NCBI GenBank assembly: GCA_017543265.1
Contig: JAFYGI010000024.1
Span: 1-64,000 of the forward strand
Source: Bacillota bacterium
GTDB taxonomy: Bacteria; Bacillota; Clostridia; Lachnospirales; CAG-274
Reading direction: 5' to 3'
DNA: 64,000 nucleotides
The notes under the pieces: generated by a model
Told to the model about the DNA's origin: nothing
Seen by the model: the letters and a program-made list of their open reading frames with translations, nothing else
Databases searched by the model: none
In this document: positions 61,602 to 64,000 of the stretch, one piece after another
Position numbering within the stretch: position 1 is the stretch's first letter
Layout of the letters: every line of letters begins with the position of its first letter
Translations under genes and position numbers: made by a program

Positions 61602-62308
61602 ACCTCCACATATGCACGGTTGTCCACGGTCCTGTCGTTTTCAATATGCTCCACCGAGACCAGTACCCAATCGTACTCCGCATAAGCAACGGGCTTGCCG
61701 CAGTACGGACACAGCTTCATCGCCTTTTGCTCAAAGCTGAGCGCCGCGCCGCAATGGGGACAGCTCACCGCGATAACACCGCCCCTTGTTACGTTTTTCA
61801 TGCTGTTTTTGCGCGAAAACGTGATATAATACCTTTCTGTCAGCTTACTGTCGTCGTTTTCCACCACCATAAGCGCGGAAAGCTTCTCCTCGTTTTCGGA
61901 AACAGCCAGCTGGTGCAAATAGCAATTACCGTATCTGTCTATCTTTTCGGGCATCTGCGAAAGGTCGATATCTTTTGCCACTACGCCGTCAAGCATTCCG
62001 TTGCTGCCGTCCTCCGCCAGCATTTCAAATATTTCCTTTGCAAAATCCAAAAAGGCCTCGTACCTGAAGGTAGGCGTAAGCACGGCTATCCTTTTGTTGA
62101 TGGCGATATTGTTGTTTTGAAAATATGCAAGTCCCGAATTTTTGGCAAGATAATTATTCCTTTTTTTGAGCTGGTTTGCGGATGTCGGATAGGACACGGG
62201 CGCTTTTTCCCTATCGTCGGCACTTAAAGCCCTTTTTACCGCAAGATATATCACCAGCAGTCCGACTGCCGAAAATATCAAAAAAGACATAAAATATAGA
62301 CCCTGCAT
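61598..62308 (-). CDS. Membrane protein with Tim44-like domain and zinc ribbon, paralogue 1
   Basis: 236 aa. N-terminal helix (FMSFLIFSAVGLLVIYLAV), LTPTFRYEAFLDFAKEIFEML, YYITFSRKN, zinc ribbon CPHCGAALSFEQKAMKLCPYC and AEYDWVLVSVEHIEND. Tandem duplicate of the next gene. Probable first gene of an operon ending with the M13 peptidase. Confidence 0.75.
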   Translation of the reverse strand: MQGLYFMSFLIFSAVGLLVIYLAVKRALSADDREKAPVSYPTSANQLKKRNNYLAKNSGLAYFQNNNIAINKRIAVLTPTFRYEAFLDFAKEIFEMLAEDGSNGMLDGVVAKDIDLSQMPEKIDRYGNCYLHQLAVSENEEKLSALMVVENDDSKLTERYYITFSRKNSMKNVTRGGVIAVSCPHCGAALSFEQKAMKLCPYCGKPVAYAEYDWVLVSVEHIENDRTVDNRAYVEV

Positions 62309-62344
62309 TTATCCTTTTCTCCTTTTATATCCACAAAAAACTAC

Positions 62345-62376
62345 AAAAAGGGGGCTGTCGCAATGCGTTCGCCCCC
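62345..62376 (-). terminator. efp terminator
   Basis: GGGGGC / GCCCCC stem with 15-nt loop and T5 on the minus strand. Confidence 0.8.
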
Positions 62377-62393
62377 GTTGACCCAACGAAATA

Positions 62394-62957
62394 TCAGCCG
62401 TTTACACGTCCTACATATTCGCCTGTGCGTGTGTCGATCTTGACCTTTTCACCCTGGTTGATGAATAAAGGTACGTTGACAACAGCGCCTGTTTCAAGTG
62501 TTGCGGGCTTGGTAGCACCTGTAGCGGTATCGCCCTTGAAACCGGGCTCTGTGTCGGTGATCTCAAGTTCAACCTGGATAGGAGGCTCGATACCGAAAAC
62601 CTTGCCCTCGTGGCTGAGCATCTTGACCATTTCGTTTTCCTTTACGAATTTAAGTGTATCGCCGACATCCTCTGCGCTTAAAGCGATCTGCTCGTAGCTT
62701 GTCGTGTCCATAAAGTGATAAAGCTCGCCGTCTGTGTAGAGATACTGCATCTCGGCACGGTCGATCTGCGCCTTGCCCATTTTCTCGGTCGGGCGGAAGG
62801 TCTTTTCAACCACGGCACCCGTTGTAAGGCTCTTTATTTTTGTACGCACGAAAGCAGCACCCTTACCGGGCTTAACATGCTGGAACTCGATTATCGTGTA
62901 AATGTCGTTCTCGTATTCGATGGTAATACCGTTTCTGAATTCACCGGCAGAAATCAT
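62394..62957 (-). CDS. efp: Elongation factor P
   Basis: 187 aa, normal length. Relieves ribosome stalling at proline runs. Begins [20 protein letters not shown]; the tip loop reads [10 protein letters not shown] with Lys32 at the usual modification site. No epmA or epmB homologue is in the window. Ends [21 protein letters not shown] precedes the ATG. Confidence 0.97.
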   Translation of the reverse strand: MISAGEFRNGITIEYENDIYTIIEFQHVKPGKGAAFVRTKIKSLTTGAVVEKTFRPTEKMGKAQIDRAEMQYLYTDGELYHFMDTTSYEQIALSAEDVGDTLKFVKENEMVKMLSHEGKVFGIEPPIQVELEITDTEPGFKGDTATGATKPATLETGAVVNVPLFINQGEKVKIDTRTGEYVGRVNG

Positions 62958-63128
62958 AAATAAATGTCCTCCTTAAAATAACAAAAAATAATAAGACTTT
63001 GTGGTCTTTACATAGTTATAATAATATATTAACCCAAATGCGGCATTATTGCAAGCATTTTTTTGTAAAATTATAGGGAAATTTTGTAAGTCGGGGCTTT
63101 TTGCCGTTATCGGGACAATTTTAAAAAA

Positions 63129-63157
63129 TTGACTTATAAATAAATTTGTGTTATAAT
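63129..63157 (+). promoter_or_regulatory. der promoter
   Basis: TTGACT, 17 nt, TATAAT, about 60 nt before the ATG. Confidence 0.8.
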
Positions 63158-63223
63158 GTAGCCAAAGTGTGAAAACAGACAAATCAGTTTATTTTATACA
63201 ACCAAAAAGGAGCGTATACCAAA

Positions 63224-64000
63224 ATGGCAAAGCCCATAGTTGCAATAATAGGCCGTCCCAATGTCGGCAAATCCACCCTGTTCAACCGTCTTGCGGGCGA
63301 ACGCATATCAATAGTCGAGGACACCCCCGGTGTTACGCGCGACCGTATTTACGCCGATGCGGAGTGGCTGAACTACAACTTCACAATAATCGACACGGGC
63401 GGTCTGGAGCCCGAAAGCGACGATATGATACTTAAAAGTATGTACGCACAGGCGGAAATAGCAATAAACTCCGCCGATGTCATAGTCTTTGTTACCGACG
63501 TCAAAACGGGTGTTACCGACAGCGATATGCAGGTCGCAAATATTTTAAGAAAGGCCAAAAAGCCCGTTATCGTTGCTGTAAACAAGGTGGACGACCTTGC
63601 AAAGTACAGCATGGACGTTTACGAGTTTTATTCGCTGGGACTGGGCGACCCGATAGGGGTCTCCGCAGGCCAGATGCTTGGGCTCGGCGAGCTGCTTGAC
63701 AAGGTGGTATCCTACTTCCCCGACGAGTCACGCGGTGCGGAGGAAGAGGACGTTATCAAGGTCGCCATAATAGGCAAGCCAAATGTCGGCAAGTCCTCCC
63801 TTATCAACCGCATACTGGGCGAGGAGCGCGTTATAGTAAGCGATATCGCGGGCACCACGCGCGATGCTATAGACTCGCACTATGAATACGAGGGACAAAA
63901 ATACATCTTTATAGATACCGCGGGTATGCGCCGCAAATCAAAGATAAAGGAAAATATAGAAAAGTTTTCGATCATACGCGCAGTTGCCGCCGTTGAGCGC
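63224..64000 (+). CDS. der: Ribosome assembly GTPase Der (EngA), 3' part beyond window
   Basis: 259 codons present of about 440. First G domain: [34 protein letters not shown]. Second G domain: [43 protein letters not shown]. Two tandem G domains are unique to Der, which acts in 50S assembly. AAGGAG at 63207-63212 precedes ATG 63224. The KH-like C-terminal domain lies outside the window. Confidence 0.97.
   Translation, partial: MAKPIVAIIGRPNVGKSTLFNRLAGERISIVEDTPGVTRDRIYADAEWLNYNFTIIDTGGLEPESDDMILKSMYAQAEIAINSADVIVFVTDVKTGVTDSDMQVANILRKAKKPVIVAVNKVDDLAKYSMDVYEFYSLGLGDPIGVSAGQMLGLGELLDKVVSYFPDESRGAEEEDVIKVAIIGKPNVGKSSLINRILGEERVIVSDIAGTTRDAIDSHYEYEGQKYIFIDTAGMRRKSKIKENIEKFSIIRAVAAVER

Overview
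The window is bacterial and fits an endospore-capable member of the Clostridia living on plant material. Supporting this are the GlgC/GlgD pair, MutS2, a YyaC spore-protease homologue, C+ type L31 and L33, S-layer-homology modules, a dockerin, a clostripain-type peptidase, strong AGGAGG ribosome binding sites and A/T-rich intergenic regions with sigma-A style promoters. Base composition looks near 50 % G+C in genes. I cannot name the genus from sequence alone; a pectin- and cellulose-degrading gut or rumen Clostridia lineage (Oscillospirales/Monoglobales-like) is a guess.

Layout. 1-2.8 kb: a strong promoter firing leftwards out of the window with an rRNA-leader-like start, then glycogen synthesis genes glgC-glgD. 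3-8.7 kb: an unknown membrane protein, carB without carA, a scar where two divergent genes lost their heads, and rpmE. 8.7-15.7 kb: a c-di-GMP protein, the rpmG-secE-nusG-rplK-rplA operon with two L1-type leader motifs, and a large membrane protein. 15.8-22.4 kb: putP, a secreted stalk-domain protein, a tRNA cluster (Asp, Val, Leu) followed by two tRNA-Leu-derived elements carrying structured insertions, a 136-bp dispersed repeat and an S-layer-anchored protein. 22.4-26.6 kb: a five-gene operon (Nif11-like small protein, cytidylate-kinase-like protein, lipoprotein, DUF815 ATPase, deoC). 26.7-32.3 kb: a soluble histidine kinase with a LysM/pseudo-MPN membrane protein, yyaC, mutS2 and a response regulator. 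32.4-42.6 kb: a pectin block with a 1529-aa secreted pectinesterase, a 42-aa peptide gene, and uxaB-uxaA-(secreted protein)-uxaC. 42.7-49.5 kb: lexA with an exonuclease, an acyltransferase-like membrane protein, a REC/HD/GGDEF protein, kduI, a HAD phosphatase and a permease remnant. 49.5-58.4 kb: a C11 peptidase, a GH48-dockerin cellulase whose start is frameshifted in an A7 tract, an aminotransferase and a third c-di-GMP protein. 58.5-64 kb: an M13 peptidase with two zinc-ribbon membrane paralogues, efp, and the start of der.

How the genes work together. The pectinesterase demethylates pectin outside the cell. KduI handles unsaturated uronate from lyase products, and UxaC/UxaB/UxaA convert galacturonate or glucuronate to 2-keto-3-deoxygluconate; the lyases, KDG kinase and aldolase must lie elsewhere. 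GH48 with a dockerin implies a cellulosome whose scaffoldin is not here. Three proteins with GGDEF, EAL or HD domains indicate local c-di-GMP signalling, but only one has an intact GGDEF motif.

Most notable for follow-up: the two tRNA-Leu-derived elements with insertions at the same two sites that form hairpins with compensatory base changes, the homopolymer frameshift at the GH48 start, the duplicated leader shared by GH48 and the C11 peptidase, and the reciprocal truncation scar near 8176.
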